Below, piece by piece: positions 1 through 8,652 of a stretch of DNA of 64,000 nt. The position numbers were made by a program, and so were the translations under genes. Each line of letters starts with the position of its first letter. Position 1 is the first letter of the stretch. A model generated the notes under the pieces. The model had not been told where the DNA came from, searched no databases, and saw nothing but the letters and a program-made list of their open reading frames with translations. This DNA comes from Rhodoferax sp. U11-2br (GTDB taxonomy: Bacteria > Pseudomonadota > Gammaproteobacteria > Burkholderiales > Burkholderiaceae_C): assembly GCF_018619435.1 (NCBI RefSeq), contig NZ_JAHFZF010000017.1, positions 8,001 through 72,000 on the forward strand. The letters run 5' to 3'.

Positions 1-958
1 ACTCATCCTGTAGTTCACTGGCCGCGCCCGCCTCCAGCAGCTCGGTCATGAAACGGGCGCGCATCACGGTCAGCGTGGCAACCGGGTGCAGGTTGAGGTC
101 TCGGGAGGCCTGTGGCAACTGCGCCTTCAGCCAGCTTACAATGCGACCCAGACCCAGCACCATCAGGGCGTGGCGCAGGGCCGTGATCTCGCGTTTGAGC
201 CCCAGTCCGGCTGAATTGGCGAACCGCAACAGCCGGTAAACCAGCAGCGGCTCCTGGCTCAGGGCACAGGCGACGTCCTCGATCGCGGCATCGTCTTCGA
301 TCAACGCGAGCAAGCCCTGCAGTGCGTGCCAAGCGGGTTGGGCGGATGTCTGGCGGTAAGCAAACAACACCTCCTCACAGGGCCAGCCCATCAGGGCGCT
401 GGCACCTTGCTGGTCGAGGAAGTAGTTCAGCAAACTGGCGTTGGCTACGCCGTCGAGCAGTATGTGACTGGCAAACGTGCCCGGTGAGACCCTGGTAGGG
501 AGCTCCGATCTGGACTGTGCGCGCAGCAAACGCAGGTTCTGCAGCGCGTCCTCTGCGCTCAGGCTCAGCAGGGTTTGTGCAAAGCTGTGGGTGTGGTCGG
601 GCAGGGGGCGTGCACCTGGTTCACCGCGCCAGACCAGTTGCAAGCCCCGTTGTTGGGCACGCAACACCTGTTGTGTGATCGCCGGGTCTGCCAGCAGCCG
701 CTCAGGGACTTCAACCTGGGCCAGATCGGGGGGGGTCTGCGCCAGCAAGTCCATCAGCAAGCCGGTGTCGGTGCTTGACAGGGTGAGCTTGACGCATGGG
801 GCCGACCACTGCCGGCTCAAAGCCGTGAGCAGATGACGCACGTTCACCGGGTCACCGGTCAGTGGCTCCAGGTACAGCCAGACCTGCTCCGGCTGGCGCT
901 GCGCGTTCCACAAAAACTGGTAGGCCAAAGAGACATCGTTCATGAAGCCCGCCGCCAT
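1..958 (-). CDS. HDOD-domain signalling protein with degenerate EAL-like N-terminus (3' end cut by window)
   Basis: The frame is open from an ATG at 958 to the window edge, about 319 residues, so the C-terminus is missing. The last ~110 visible residues read as an HDOD domain (motifs ALQGLLALIEDD, LVYRLLRFANSA, ALMVLGLGRI). The first ~190 residues have the spacing of a degenerate EAL-like half (AYQFLWNAQRQPEQ, then LLMDLLAQ) but no EAL catalytic motif. Paired EAL/HDOD proteins of the YuxH type are non-enzymatic signalling proteins, often tied to motility or c-di-GMP. It starts only 3 nt after the flgL stop, so it is probably the last gene of the flgB-L operon. A second ATG at 943 is an alternative start. 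HDOD call fairly sure; EAL part tentative. Confidence 0.75.
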   Translation of the reverse strand, partial: MAAGFMNDVSLAYQFLWNAQRQPEQVWLYLEPLTGDPVNVRHLLTALSRQWSAPCVKLTLSSTDTGLLMDLLAQTPPDLAQVEVPERLLADPAITQQVLRAQQRGLQLVWRGEPGARPLPDHTHSFAQTLLSLSAEDALQNLRLLRAQSRSELPTRVSPGTFASHILLDGVANASLLNYFLDQQGASALMGWPCEEVLFAYRQTSAQPAWHALQGLLALIEDDAAIEDVACALSQEPLLVYRLLRFANSAGLGLKREITALRHALMVLGLGRIVSWLKAQLPQASRDLNLHPVATLTVMRARFMTELLEAGAASELQDE

Positions 959-961
959 GGT

Positions 962-2284
962 TTAACCGATGAAGTTAAACAGCGAGAGCTGCTGCACCTT
1001 GGCGTAGGTTTGCAATGCCGCCTGGTAGCCGGTTTGCTGGTTGTTGAAGTCCGAGATGCCCTGGACCATGTCCAGGTCTTCCGCACGGGAACGGTCAGCT
1101 TCCAGCTGGATGCTGCGGTTTTCCTGGTTGGCGGTGATGCGGTCGGCGCGGTTGAGCAAATCGCCCGCCTGGCCACGTGCTGCCGAGATGCGTTCCATGC
1201 CGATGTCGATGTTGTTCAAGGCCTGGCTCACGGCCTGTGCCGCGCCATTGTTGTTGGGGGCTCCCCGGATGTTTTTGATGGCATCGTCGAGCACGCTGAA
1301 GACGCTGGCGCTGGAGTCGACGGTGATGGTGTCGTTGACCTTGGGCGTGCCCTTGACCGTCAAGGACATGCCCGGAATGCCGGTGATATCGAACGTGCTG
1401 CCGGTCGTGAAACTGACGGTGACATTGGCAAACGGTGCCGGAGCGCCAAGCGGCGTCACCGACGGGGTTTCGGTGATGCTGTAGGTGGCGGTGGTGGTGC
1501 CGGGCACGGTGGTGGAGTCAACCGCCGTGAACGCAATCGCGTAGCTGGGGTAGGGCACGTTGTTGGGTGCTGCCACGGCCGCTGCCGCGTCAGCGGTGGC
1601 CTTGACGGTGGCCGAGTTGGTCACCGTGATGGCGCTGGTGGTCAGGGTTCGGTCTGCTGAGATCAAGCCGTCCACCGAGTTGCTGACGTTGACGTTGAAC
1701 ACCCGGTCACGCGTTGGGTCATGCATGAACGCGGCATCTCCATCCAGGGTGAAGGGGATGGCCACCTCGTTGCTGGCGGATTGGCCTGGCAAACCCTGGA
1801 AGTTGTAGTCTGGAGTGCCCGCCTGCGGTCCGACAAACGGTGCCAGCGCACTGGCCAGCGCACCAAACAGCGGCAGCCCGTTGGTGTCCTTGGTGTTGGC
1901 CAGCGTAAACACTTGGTCCCGCAGCCCTTGTAACTCCACCGCAATAGAACTGCGCTCGGCGCTGCTGTGTACGCCGTTACCCGCGCTGACCACCAACTCG
2001 CGAAATCGCTGCAGCACATCGGTTACTTCACCTAGCGTGCTTTCGGCCTGCGCAATGGCGTTGCGCTGGGATTCGAGGGTCCGCTGGTCAGTCGCAATGC
2101 GGCTGATGCGAGTCATGGCACGTTCAGCATTGGCGGCGGCGGTCGGGTCGTCGCTGGCACGCACCACACGTTTGCCTGAGGTCAGGTTTTCCTGCAGCGC
2201 GGACAAAGCGGTTTGCCGGTTGCCAATGTTGCGAATGGCACTGTCGTAGGTGTTGGCTGTGCCAATGCGGCTGAAGTTGCTCAT
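962..2284 (-). CDS. flgL: Flagellar hook-filament junction protein FlgL (HAP3)
   Basis: 440 residues, longer than the ~320 of E. coli FlgL. FlgL joins the FlgK ring of the hook to the flagellin filament and is exported through the flagellar apparatus. The N-terminus has the flagellin-like coiled region (RIGTANTYDSAIRNIGNRQ, then GKRVVRASDDPTAAANAERA), and the C-terminus has the matching helix (DLDMVQGISDFNNQQTGYQA). The middle (~residues 190-350) is Ala/Thr/Val-rich and explains the extra length, as expected of a variable surface domain. It lies 23 nt after flgK in the same operon. Confidence 0.95.
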   Translation of the reverse strand: MSNFSRIGTANTYDSAIRNIGNRQTALSALQENLTSGKRVVRASDDPTAAANAERAMTRISRIATDQRTLESQRNAIAQAESTLGEVTDVLQRFRELVVSAGNGVHSSAERSSIAVELQGLRDQVFTLANTKDTNGLPLFGALASALAPFVGPQAGTPDYNFQGLPGQSASNEVAIPFTLDGDAAFMHDPTRDRVFNVNVSNSVDGLISADRTLTTSAITVTNSATVKATADAAAAVAAPNNVPYPSYAIAFTAVDSTTVPGTTTATYSITETPSVTPLGAPAPFANVTVSFTTGSTFDITGIPGMSLTVKGTPKVNDTITVDSSASVFSVLDDAIKNIRGAPNNNGAAQAVSQALNNIDIGMERISAARGQAGDLLNRADRITANQENRSIQLEADRSRAEDLDMVQGISDFNNQQTGYQAALQTYAKVQQLSLFNFIG

Positions 2285-2307
2285 GTCTTGCTCCGGATGG
2301 CGCTGGT

Positions 2308-4224
2308 TCAGCGGCTCATGGTCTGGATCAGGGTGTCAAAAATGCCCTGTGCGATCTGGATGACCTTGGCCGAGGCCTGGTAGGCCTGCTGGTACTGAAG
2401 CAGCTTGGATGCCTCTTCATCCAGGTTGACGCCCGATACGCCCGTGCGGTCGGTTTCCAAGTTCGCGGCGATGGTGCCGGAGACTTCGGCGGCGTAGTTG
2501 GCACTTTGGCTACGGATGCCAATTTGCGCAATCATGCTGGCGTAACCATCGGTCAATGCGGCGCCGTCAAACATGGCTGTGTCGCGCAGTCCCATCATGG
2601 AAGAAGCGTTGCCTGCGTTCAGTTTGAAGTCAATGCCGTTGTTGTTGGCCGTGTCCTTGATGCCCACCACGGTAAAGGTATCCCCTGCTTTGGGCACGCC
2701 TTGCAAAACCACCGACCAATCTGCAGACGCAATGGCTTGTCCCGAGGTGAAGGTGAACGTGCCTGCAATATCGCTGCGGGTATAACTGTTGGCACCGGTG
2801 AACGAGATCGTCACGGGGGTGGGCTGGGGCGGGGTCGGAGTATTGGTTTTAGCCGTGAGGTTGGTGAGTTGCAGGCTGCCGGTGTTGGTGGAGCCCATCT
2901 TCCCCGCTATCGGACTGGCAACAGCCAAAGAGCGTGGTGTGGAAAACTCGGAGCGGATGTTGCTGGCGGCGGTGCTGAACGGTTTGATCAAAAAGCGGTC
3001 ACCCGCATTGGCCGCGCCGGTGGCTGAAATGGTCAGGCCATCAATGGTGATCGGGACGGCCGTGAAAGCGGTTACCACACCGTCGGATTTGCGTGTGATG
3101 CTGCCGGTTGCGGCCCCAGTGAAGGTGATTTCATAGTCGGACGCTGCAAATTGGGTGACATCGGCAATGCCCAGGGTCAAGGTGGTGCTGGCCGCCTGTG
3201 TGCTTGGTTTGAGGATGTTGCCCGAGGTGTTGAGGTCGGTGGCTGTGAACAAGTCGCTGCCGACATTGCCGTTCAGATCCAGTCCCAGTGCATGTTGTGC
3301 ATTCATGCTGGTGCTGATGGCCAGGGTCAACCGACCCAGCAGGTTGCGGCCCTCCGTCAAGTCGGTATTCTGAAACTTCAGCAAGCCGGTCAGCTCACCG
3401 CCCCCAAGCATGTTTTCATCCAATGTGGTCGTTTGCCCGTTGCGGGTGATGGCCAGTTTGCTCTTCAGGGGGTCGCCAAAATCATCGGCGACGATGCTCA
3501 ATGGGGCCACATTGGTGCCCAACACCAAGGCCTGGCTGCCACCGATAAAAATACCCACCGTGCCGTCCGTGGCGGGGATGGAGGTGGTCTGGATGTATTG
3601 GTTGAGTTCGCGCACCAGTTGGTCGCGCCGGTCCAGCAAGTCGTTGGGTGCCTGACCGGTGCCTTGAGCGCGGGCGATCTGATCATTGACCGCTGCGATG
3701 CTGGTGGCCAGGCTGTTGACAGCGCTGACTTTTTGTTCCAGCTCCTGTTTGACGGCCAGCTGCAGGTCGTCCAGCGTGGTGGATGCACTGCGCATGCGTG
3801 ATGCCGCTTCATCCACACGTGTCAGTGCCACGGTACGCGCAGTCAAATCGGTGGGCGCGCTGGCCACATCGGCAAAGGCGTTGAGCATGTCGTTGACCGC
3901 TGCGCCCAGGCCATTGGTGCCGCCGGGAAACAGGGCTTCGAGCTGTTTGAGCTTGTCCGAGCGGGCGGTGTCTCCTGACGCGGTTGCGCCCGCCAAGGCC
4001 GATTGGCGCGTCAGAAACTCGCTGTAGTTGCGCTTGATGGTGGTGACATCCACGCCTTTGCCGATGTAGCCGCCACCGGTAAATTGCCCCTCCACTGTTT
4101 GTAACACCGCGTTCTGGCGCGAATAGCCCGGGGTGTTGACGTTGGCAATGTTGTTGCCCGTGGTTTGCAGGATGGTCTGGTTGGCCATCAGTGCGCGGGT
4201 GGCGACGTTGAGAATACCGCTCAT
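2308..4224 (-). CDS. flgK: Flagellar hook-associated protein FlgK (HAP1)
   Basis: 638 residues. FlgK forms the first junction ring on the hook. The N-terminus carries the rod/hook/HAP signature (LMANQTILQTTGNNIANVN followed by TPGYSRQ). The C-terminus ends in the conserved D0 helix (EEASKLLQYQQAYQASAKV). The central ~300-530 region is Thr/Ala-rich, a typical variable outer domain. The ATG overlaps the flgJ stop by 4 nt (ATGA), so translation is probably coupled. I see no separate sigma-28 promoter in front of flgK, although many bacteria place one there. Confidence 0.96.
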   Translation of the reverse strand: MSGILNVATRALMANQTILQTTGNNIANVNTPGYSRQNAVLQTVEGQFTGGGYIGKGVDVTTIKRNYSEFLTRQSALAGATASGDTARSDKLKQLEALFPGGTNGLGAAVNDMLNAFADVASAPTDLTARTVALTRVDEAASRMRSASTTLDDLQLAVKQELEQKVSAVNSLATSIAAVNDQIARAQGTGQAPNDLLDRRDQLVRELNQYIQTTSIPATDGTVGIFIGGSQALVLGTNVAPLSIVADDFGDPLKSKLAITRNGQTTTLDENMLGGGELTGLLKFQNTDLTEGRNLLGRLTLAISTSMNAQHALGLDLNGNVGSDLFTATDLNTSGNILKPSTQAASTTLTLGIADVTQFAASDYEITFTGAATGSITRKSDGVVTAFTAVPITIDGLTISATGAANAGDRFLIKPFSTAASNIRSEFSTPRSLAVASPIAGKMGSTNTGSLQLTNLTAKTNTPTPPQPTPVTISFTGANSYTRSDIAGTFTFTSGQAIASADWSVVLQGVPKAGDTFTVVGIKDTANNNGIDFKLNAGNASSMMGLRDTAMFDGAALTDGYASMIAQIGIRSQSANYAAEVSGTIAANLETDRTGVSGVNLDEEASKLLQYQQAYQASAKVIQIAQGIFDTLIQTMSR

Positions 4225-5138
4225 GATGTTTGGGCCACAACCTGGGTGCGGGCTTGCAGACGCTGGGTGGTTTCAATGGCGCGACTGACCTTGACCGCAT
4301 AGTTGGGGTCGGTCGCGTAGCCGGCTTTTTGCAGGCTGCTGGCAAAGGCATAGGCGGAATCGGTTTGCTGGCTGACCTTGGCGTAACGCGGTGACTGGGT
4401 GATCATCCGGGCGTAATCCCGGAATGCCTCATCGGTGGAGGCATAGGCGCGGAATTTGGCCACGCGTTTTTCGGGCACACCGTTGACATACTCGGTGGTG
4501 GTGACCTCGGCCACCTTGCCTTTCCACCCTGGCCCGGCCTTGATGCCAAACAGATTGTTGGCAGACTGACCGTTGCGCAGCTTGATCTCGTGTTTACCCC
4601 AGCCGGTTTCGTGACCAGCTTGTCCGACCATGAAGCTGGCCGGAATACCGGTTTCTTTTTCGATGCGGATCGCCGACTCGGTGTGGCGCGCCACAAAACC
4701 GCTTTGGCTGCTGGTCGGTTTGACCGCGTTGGCGCTGTAGGCTGCCAGAGACGCCGATTTTTGCAGCGTGCTCATGGGCGGGGCCGTCAATTTACCGGCA
4801 TTGAGTGGACCGTCGGGCATCTCCACCCCCATCTGACGCGACAGCTGCGCGGCAATCATGTCGGACAGGCCGCCGGGCTGGCCCGACATCTGTACCGCAA
4901 ACTGTTGGTCCAGCAAATCTGTGCCCAGATCACTGCCGGGGTTGTCCAGCATGCCGGACTTCATGGTGGCCTCACGCATGCTCTTGATCAGTTCACGCAT
5001 GAACAGCGACTCGAACTGTTTGGCGGTTTCCTTGATCGCTGCCGGGCTGTCCTGGCCCGCTTGCAGTTTGAGTTTGCCCAGCGAGTTGGCATCCGCCGCC
5101 AGGGCATTGGACACAGACGTGCTTTGACCGATGCTCAT
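4221..5138 (-). CDS. flgJ: Bifunctional rod cap / peptidoglycan hydrolase FlgJ
   Basis: 305 residues with two domains. Residues ~25-110 form the rod-cap domain (AAIKETAKQFESLFMRELIK, with LGTDLLDQQF after it). Residues ~150-300 form a glucosaminidase-type muramidase that opens the cell wall for the rod; the motif QAGHETGWGKHEIK carries the expected catalytic Glu, and NNLFGIKAGPGWKG and RDYARMITQSPRY are also conserved. The ATG overlaps the flgI stop by one base (TGATG). Two-domain FlgJ is usual in beta- and gammaproteobacteria. Confidence 0.96.
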   Translation of the reverse strand: MSIGQSTSVSNALAADANSLGKLKLQAGQDSPAAIKETAKQFESLFMRELIKSMREATMKSGMLDNPGSDLGTDLLDQQFAVQMSGQPGGLSDMIAAQLSRQMGVEMPDGPLNAGKLTAPPMSTLQKSASLAAYSANAVKPTSSQSGFVARHTESAIRIEKETGIPASFMVGQAGHETGWGKHEIKLRNGQSANNLFGIKAGPGWKGKVAEVTTTEYVNGVPEKRVAKFRAYASTDEAFRDYARMITQSPRYAKVSQQTDSAYAFASSLQKAGYATDPNYAVKVSRAIETTQRLQARTQVVAQTS

Positions 5139-6298
5139 CAGATCACCTCCAGCTCGGCGTTGAGTGCACCTGCGGCCTTGATCGCCTGCAGAATGGCCAA
5201 CAGGTCTTGCGGCGTGGCACCCAGGGAGTTGAGGGCACGCACCACGTCAGACAGCTGTGGGGCGGCAGGCAACTCGATCAGCATGCCTGGTTCCTGGCGA
5301 ATTTGGATATCTGCCTTGTTGGTGACTGCGGTCTGCCCTTGTGACAGTGCATTGGGCTGGCTCACCGTGGGCGTGTTGGTGATGCTGATCGACAAGTTGC
5401 CGTGGGCGATGGCGCAGGCCCCCAGGCTCACCGCTTGGTTCATCACAATCGAGCCGGTGCGTGAGTTGATCACCACTTTGGCCGAGGGCACAGAGTTCTC
5501 CAGTGGCAACTCTTCAAGTTCCGCCATGAATGTGACACGGGCATCGGGCTCAGTGGGGGCATTGACCCGGATGGTGCGGCCGTCCAGCGCCTGGGCCGAA
5601 CCCGCGCCAAAACGCCGGTTGATGGCCAGCGCCACACCGCGCGCGGTCTGGAAGTCGGATGCTTGCAAGCCCAGGGTGATGCCGTTGCTTTCCTGCAGCG
5701 GCGTCGGTACCACCCGCTCCACCTGTCCACCATTGGGGATGCGCCCGGCACTCAGGTGATTGACCTGGACTTTGCTGCCACCTGCTGAGGCGCCCGCACC
5801 GGCCACCACCAGGCTGCCCTGGGCCACGGCGTAAATTTCACCATCGGCCCCTTTGAGCGGGGTTGAGATCAACATGCCACCTTTGAGGGATTTGGAGTTG
5901 CCCATGGAGGACACACTCACATCGATGGCCTGTCCCGGGCGGGCAAAGGCGGGCAGTTCGGCGGTGACCAGTACCGCAGCCACATTTTTCATCTGCAGCT
6001 GCGAGACATTGGCCGCAGGCAGGGTGATGCCCAGTTGCTGCAGGTAGTTGGTGAGGCCTTGGGTGGTGTAGGGCATCTGGGTGGTCTGGTCACCGGTGCC
6101 GTCCAGACCCACCACCAGCCCAAAACCGGTCAACTGGTTGCTGCGTACCCCTTCAACGGCGGCCACTTCCTTGATGCGCGCGGCGTGGGCGGTGTTTGGC
6201 AGGCTGACTGCCAGCCACAAAGCCAAGCCGGCAAAAAACCACACCCCGCGTGAGCGTGTGGCAAAAACTGGCTGTGATGTGTTGGCTGTTGCGTGCAT
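5138..6298 (-). CDS. flgI: Flagellar P-ring protein FlgI
   Basis: 386 residues. It forms the periplasmic P ring around the rod, chaperoned by FlgA. A Sec signal peptide is visible (basic start, hydrophobic WFFAGLALWLAVSL, cleavage after AHA). The mature protein begins RIKEVAAVEGVRSNQLTGFG, and GLVVGLDGTGDQT and the C-terminal LGATPQDLLAILQAIKAAGA are family hallmarks. Gene order flgH-flgI-flgJ is standard. Confidence 0.97.
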   Translation of the reverse strand: MHATANTSQPVFATRSRGVWFFAGLALWLAVSLPNTAHAARIKEVAAVEGVRSNQLTGFGLVVGLDGTGDQTTQMPYTTQGLTNYLQQLGITLPAANVSQLQMKNVAAVLVTAELPAFARPGQAIDVSVSSMGNSKSLKGGMLISTPLKGADGEIYAVAQGSLVVAGAGASAGGSKVQVNHLSAGRIPNGGQVERVVPTPLQESNGITLGLQASDFQTARGVALAINRRFGAGSAQALDGRTIRVNAPTEPDARVTFMAELEELPLENSVPSAKVVINSRTGSIVMNQAVSLGACAIAHGNLSISITNTPTVSQPNALSQGQTAVTNKADIQIRQEPGMLIELPAAPQLSDVVRALNSLGATPQDLLAILQAIKAAGALNAELEVI

Positions 6299-6331
6299 TT
6301 GGATTACCCCTCGGCACGATTCTGCGCAACT

Positions 6332-7054
6332 TTAGAACGGCAAAAAGCTGAAAAAGAACCGGGTTAACCAGCCAACTGTTTGCGCTTCGGCTTGTGCGCC
6401 GCGGCCTTTGGACTCCATGCGGGCGTTGGCCACCTGGGTGGAGTTGATCAGATTGCCGGGCTGGATCAGGCGCGGGTCAATGGTGCCGGAGAAACGCATC
6501 ACGTCCACATTCTGGTTGACACCAATCTGCTTGTCACCCGCCACCCGGAGGTGGCCGTTGGGCAGCACCTCGATCACGGTGGCAGAAATGGTGCCCTCAA
6601 AGGTGTTGGCGCTCTCGGTGCCCCCTTTACCCGAGAAGTCGTTGGCCGATTTGGTGCCGACACCGGCACTCAGCTTGGCCAGGTCGACATCCGAGATCAG
6701 CGGGAATGCACTCACGCTGGCAGAGCCCGAGGTGGTGCGGTTGGCTGTGGACGACGACACCTGCTTGGCGGTGACCTTCTCCACAATGCGTACCGTGATC
6801 TGGTCACCGACCACGCGGGCTCGTGCGTCCTCAAAGGCCGGGCGGTAGCTGGTCTTCTGGAACAGGCTGCCACTGGCTGGCCCGGCCATCGGTTCGGTGG
6901 AGGCGATGGGGCGGCTGGGCGTGGTGTCGGGAAACTCCACAGCCACCGTTTGGGGCAAGGATGAACACCCGCTCATGAATGCTGATAAAAAGCAGACCAA
7001 GCCCAATAAATTAAAGGGCTTGTTGCTATGAAAATAGTTAGCATGTGTGCGCAT
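6332..7054 (-). CDS. flgH: Flagellar L-ring lipoprotein FlgH
   Basis: 240 residues. It forms the outer-membrane L ring. A type II signal peptide ends in the lipobox FMSGC, giving an N-terminal acylated Cys. Conserved core motifs include GDQITVRIVEKVTA, the FSGKGGTESANTFEG region, VRIVEK and the end RFFFSFLPF. A GGAGG ribosome site sits 7 nt before the ATG. Oddity: the signal-peptide segment (residues ~5-25) is encoded by a hairpin repeat like those found between genes here (see 6982-7042), and the stretch is A+T-rich against a G+C-rich gene. Confidence 0.96.
   Translation of the reverse strand: MRTHANYFHSNKPFNLLGLVCFLSAFMSGCSSLPQTVAVEFPDTTPSRPIASTEPMAGPASGSLFQKTSYRPAFEDARARVVGDQITVRIVEKVTAKQVSSSTANRTTSGSASVSAFPLISDVDLAKLSAGVGTKSANDFSGKGGTESANTFEGTISATVIEVLPNGHLRVAGDKQIGVNQNVDVMRFSGTIDPRLIQPGNLINSTQVANARMESKGRGAQAEAQTVGWLTRFFFSFLPF
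6982..7042. repeat. Hairpin repeat lying inside the flgH signal-peptide codons
   Basis: CAAGCCC (6998-7004) and GGGCTTG (7016-7022) form a 7-bp stem around an 11-nt A+T-rich loop, flanked by GATAAAAAGCAG on one side and TTGCTATGAAAATAG on the other. The layout (TAT/ATAGC flank, AGCCCTTG-like stem) resembles the intergenic element at 48462-48505. It covers the hydrophobic part of the FlgH signal peptide in frame. Assignment to the same repeat family is by eye. Confidence 0.45.
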
Positions 7055-7069
7055 GGTGAACCTCCGCGC

Positions 7070-7852
7070 TTAGAGTTGGCCCAGCTTTTGCAACATCTGG
7101 TCCGAGGTCTGGATGGCCTTGGAGTTCATTTCATAGGCGCGCTGGGTCTGGATCATGGTTACCAGTTCCTGCACCACATTGACGTTGGAGGTTTCCAGAA
7201 AACCCTGCATCAGGGCGCCCATGCCATCCGCGCCCGCAGTGCCCGCTTGCGGTTGACCCGAGGCCAAGCTCTCGGCATACAGGTTGCCACCCAATGGTGT
7301 CAGACCGGCCGGGTTGATGAAGCGTGCCAGTGCAATCGTGCCAATGCCTTGTGGTGCGGTGGAGCCCGGGATCGTGGCGGACACGGTGCCATCACCGGCG
7401 ATGGTGACGGCCGTGGCATTGGCCGGCACGGTGACCCCGTTGGCAATCGCCAGTCCGGTGGCGGTGACCAGGGCGCCTGCCGAGTTGATCTGGAACGCGC
7501 CATCACGTGTGTAACTGGTGGTGCCGTCGGGCATCGTCACCTGAAAAAAACCGTCGCCCTGGATCGCCACATCGAGCTTGTTGTTGCTCTGCTGCATATT
7601 GCCTTGGGTGAAGGAGCGACTGGTGGCCACGGTGCGCACGCCCAGACCGATTTGCAGGCCGGTGGGCAGGGTGGATTGTTCGGTGCTGTTGGCACCCACC
7701 TGGCGCAGGTTCTGGTACATCAGGTCTTCAAACACCGCAGTGGCGCGTTTAAAACCGTTGGTGGACACATTGGCCAAGTTGTTGGAAATCACATCCAGCT
7801 GCATTTGCTGGGCTTCCATGCCGGTTTTGGAAATCCACAGGGAGTTGATCAT
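7070..7852 (-). CDS. flgG: Flagellar distal rod protein FlgG
   Basis: 260 residues, the usual size. FlgG polymerises to form the distal rod. The N-terminal motif [20 protein letters not shown] with [13 protein letters not shown] and the C-terminal [20 protein letters not shown] plus [11 protein letters not shown] are diagnostic. The central [12 protein letters not shown] and [10 protein letters not shown] segments are also family hallmarks. It sits between flgF and flgH in the standard order. Confidence 0.97.
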   Translation of the reverse strand: MINSLWISKTGMEAQQMQLDVISNNLANVSTNGFKRATAVFEDLMYQNLRQVGANSTEQSTLPTGLQIGLGVRTVATSRSFTQGNMQQSNNKLDVAIQGDGFFQVTMPDGTTSYTRDGAFQINSAGALVTATGLAIANGVTVPANATAVTIAGDGTVSATIPGSTAPQGIGTIALARFINPAGLTPLGGNLYAESLASGQPQAGTAGADGMGALMQGFLETSNVNVVQELVTMIQTQRAYEMNSKAIQTSDQMLQKLGQL

Positions 7853-7873
7853 GATGGTGTGTCCTGGAAAAAA

Positions 7874-8614
7874 TCAGCCTTGCATGCTGAGTAACTGAGC
7901 CGCAGCGCGGTCGTCTTGCTCGGCGGTCTGCATCAGCCGGGTTTGGGCCTCGAACTGGCGGGCGGTCTGGATCATGCCGACCATGGTCTCAATCGCGTTG
8001 ACGTTGGAACCCTCGATCACCCCGAGTTGCAGGCGGGCGTTGGCGTCGTTGGGCATCGGCTCGCCCGAGGTGGTGCGAAACAGGCCGTCCTCACCCCGTT
8101 TGAGCGGGTCTTCGGCATCCGGCGTGGCGAGTTTGAGTCGGCCGATGCCGGTGGGCGCCTGGTTGCCCACCTTGGCGGTGACCGTGCCGTCGCTGCCGAG
8201 TGTCACCTCGGCGCCGATGGGGGCCACGATGGGTGCGCCGCCGTCACTCAAAATGGTCAAGCCGGTATTGGTCTTGAGCGTTCCCTCGGAGTCAACTTCC
8301 AGAGAGCCGTTGCGGGTGTAAGCCTCGGTTCCGTCGAGTCCTTGCACCCCAAACCAGGAGTTTCCGGTGGTCATGGCGTCCATGCCGCGCCCGGTGCGCT
8401 GGGGAGCGCCGGGCAGGTCAGAGAAGCCCGGTGTGGCTTCCAGCGCCATGACCCGGGTAGTGGACCCCTCACCACGCACCGGTACGGCGCGGTAGGTGGA
8501 CAACTCGGCCCGAAAACCATTGGTGGAGACATTGGCCAGGTTGTTGGACAACACGGCCTGCCGGTTGGCGGCGGCACTGGCCCCGGTCATGGCGGTGTAA
8601 ATCAGACGGTCCAT
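7874..8614 (-). CDS. flgF: Flagellar proximal rod protein FlgF
   Basis: 246 residues. It begins MDRLIYTAMTGASAAANRQ, a typical FlgF start, followed by [17 protein letters not shown]. The C-terminus SNVNAIETMVGMIQTARQFE with LLSMQG ends the D0 helix. FlgF is one of the proximal rod subunits with FlgB and FlgC. The start is the only good ATG, following flgE by 38 nt. Confidence 0.96.
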   Translation of the reverse strand: MDRLIYTAMTGASAAANRQAVLSNNLANVSTNGFRAELSTYRAVPVRGEGSTTRVMALEATPGFSDLPGAPQRTGRGMDAMTTGNSWFGVQGLDGTEAYTRNGSLEVDSEGTLKTNTGLTILSDGGAPIVAPIGAEVTLGSDGTVTAKVGNQAPTGIGRLKLATPDAEDPLKRGEDGLFRTTSGEPMPNDANARLQLGVIEGSNVNAIETMVGMIQTARQFEAQTRLMQTAEQDDRAAAQLLSMQG

Positions 8615-8652
8615 GGTGGCTCCTGGTCAAACTCGCAAGGGGTTCAGTTGCA

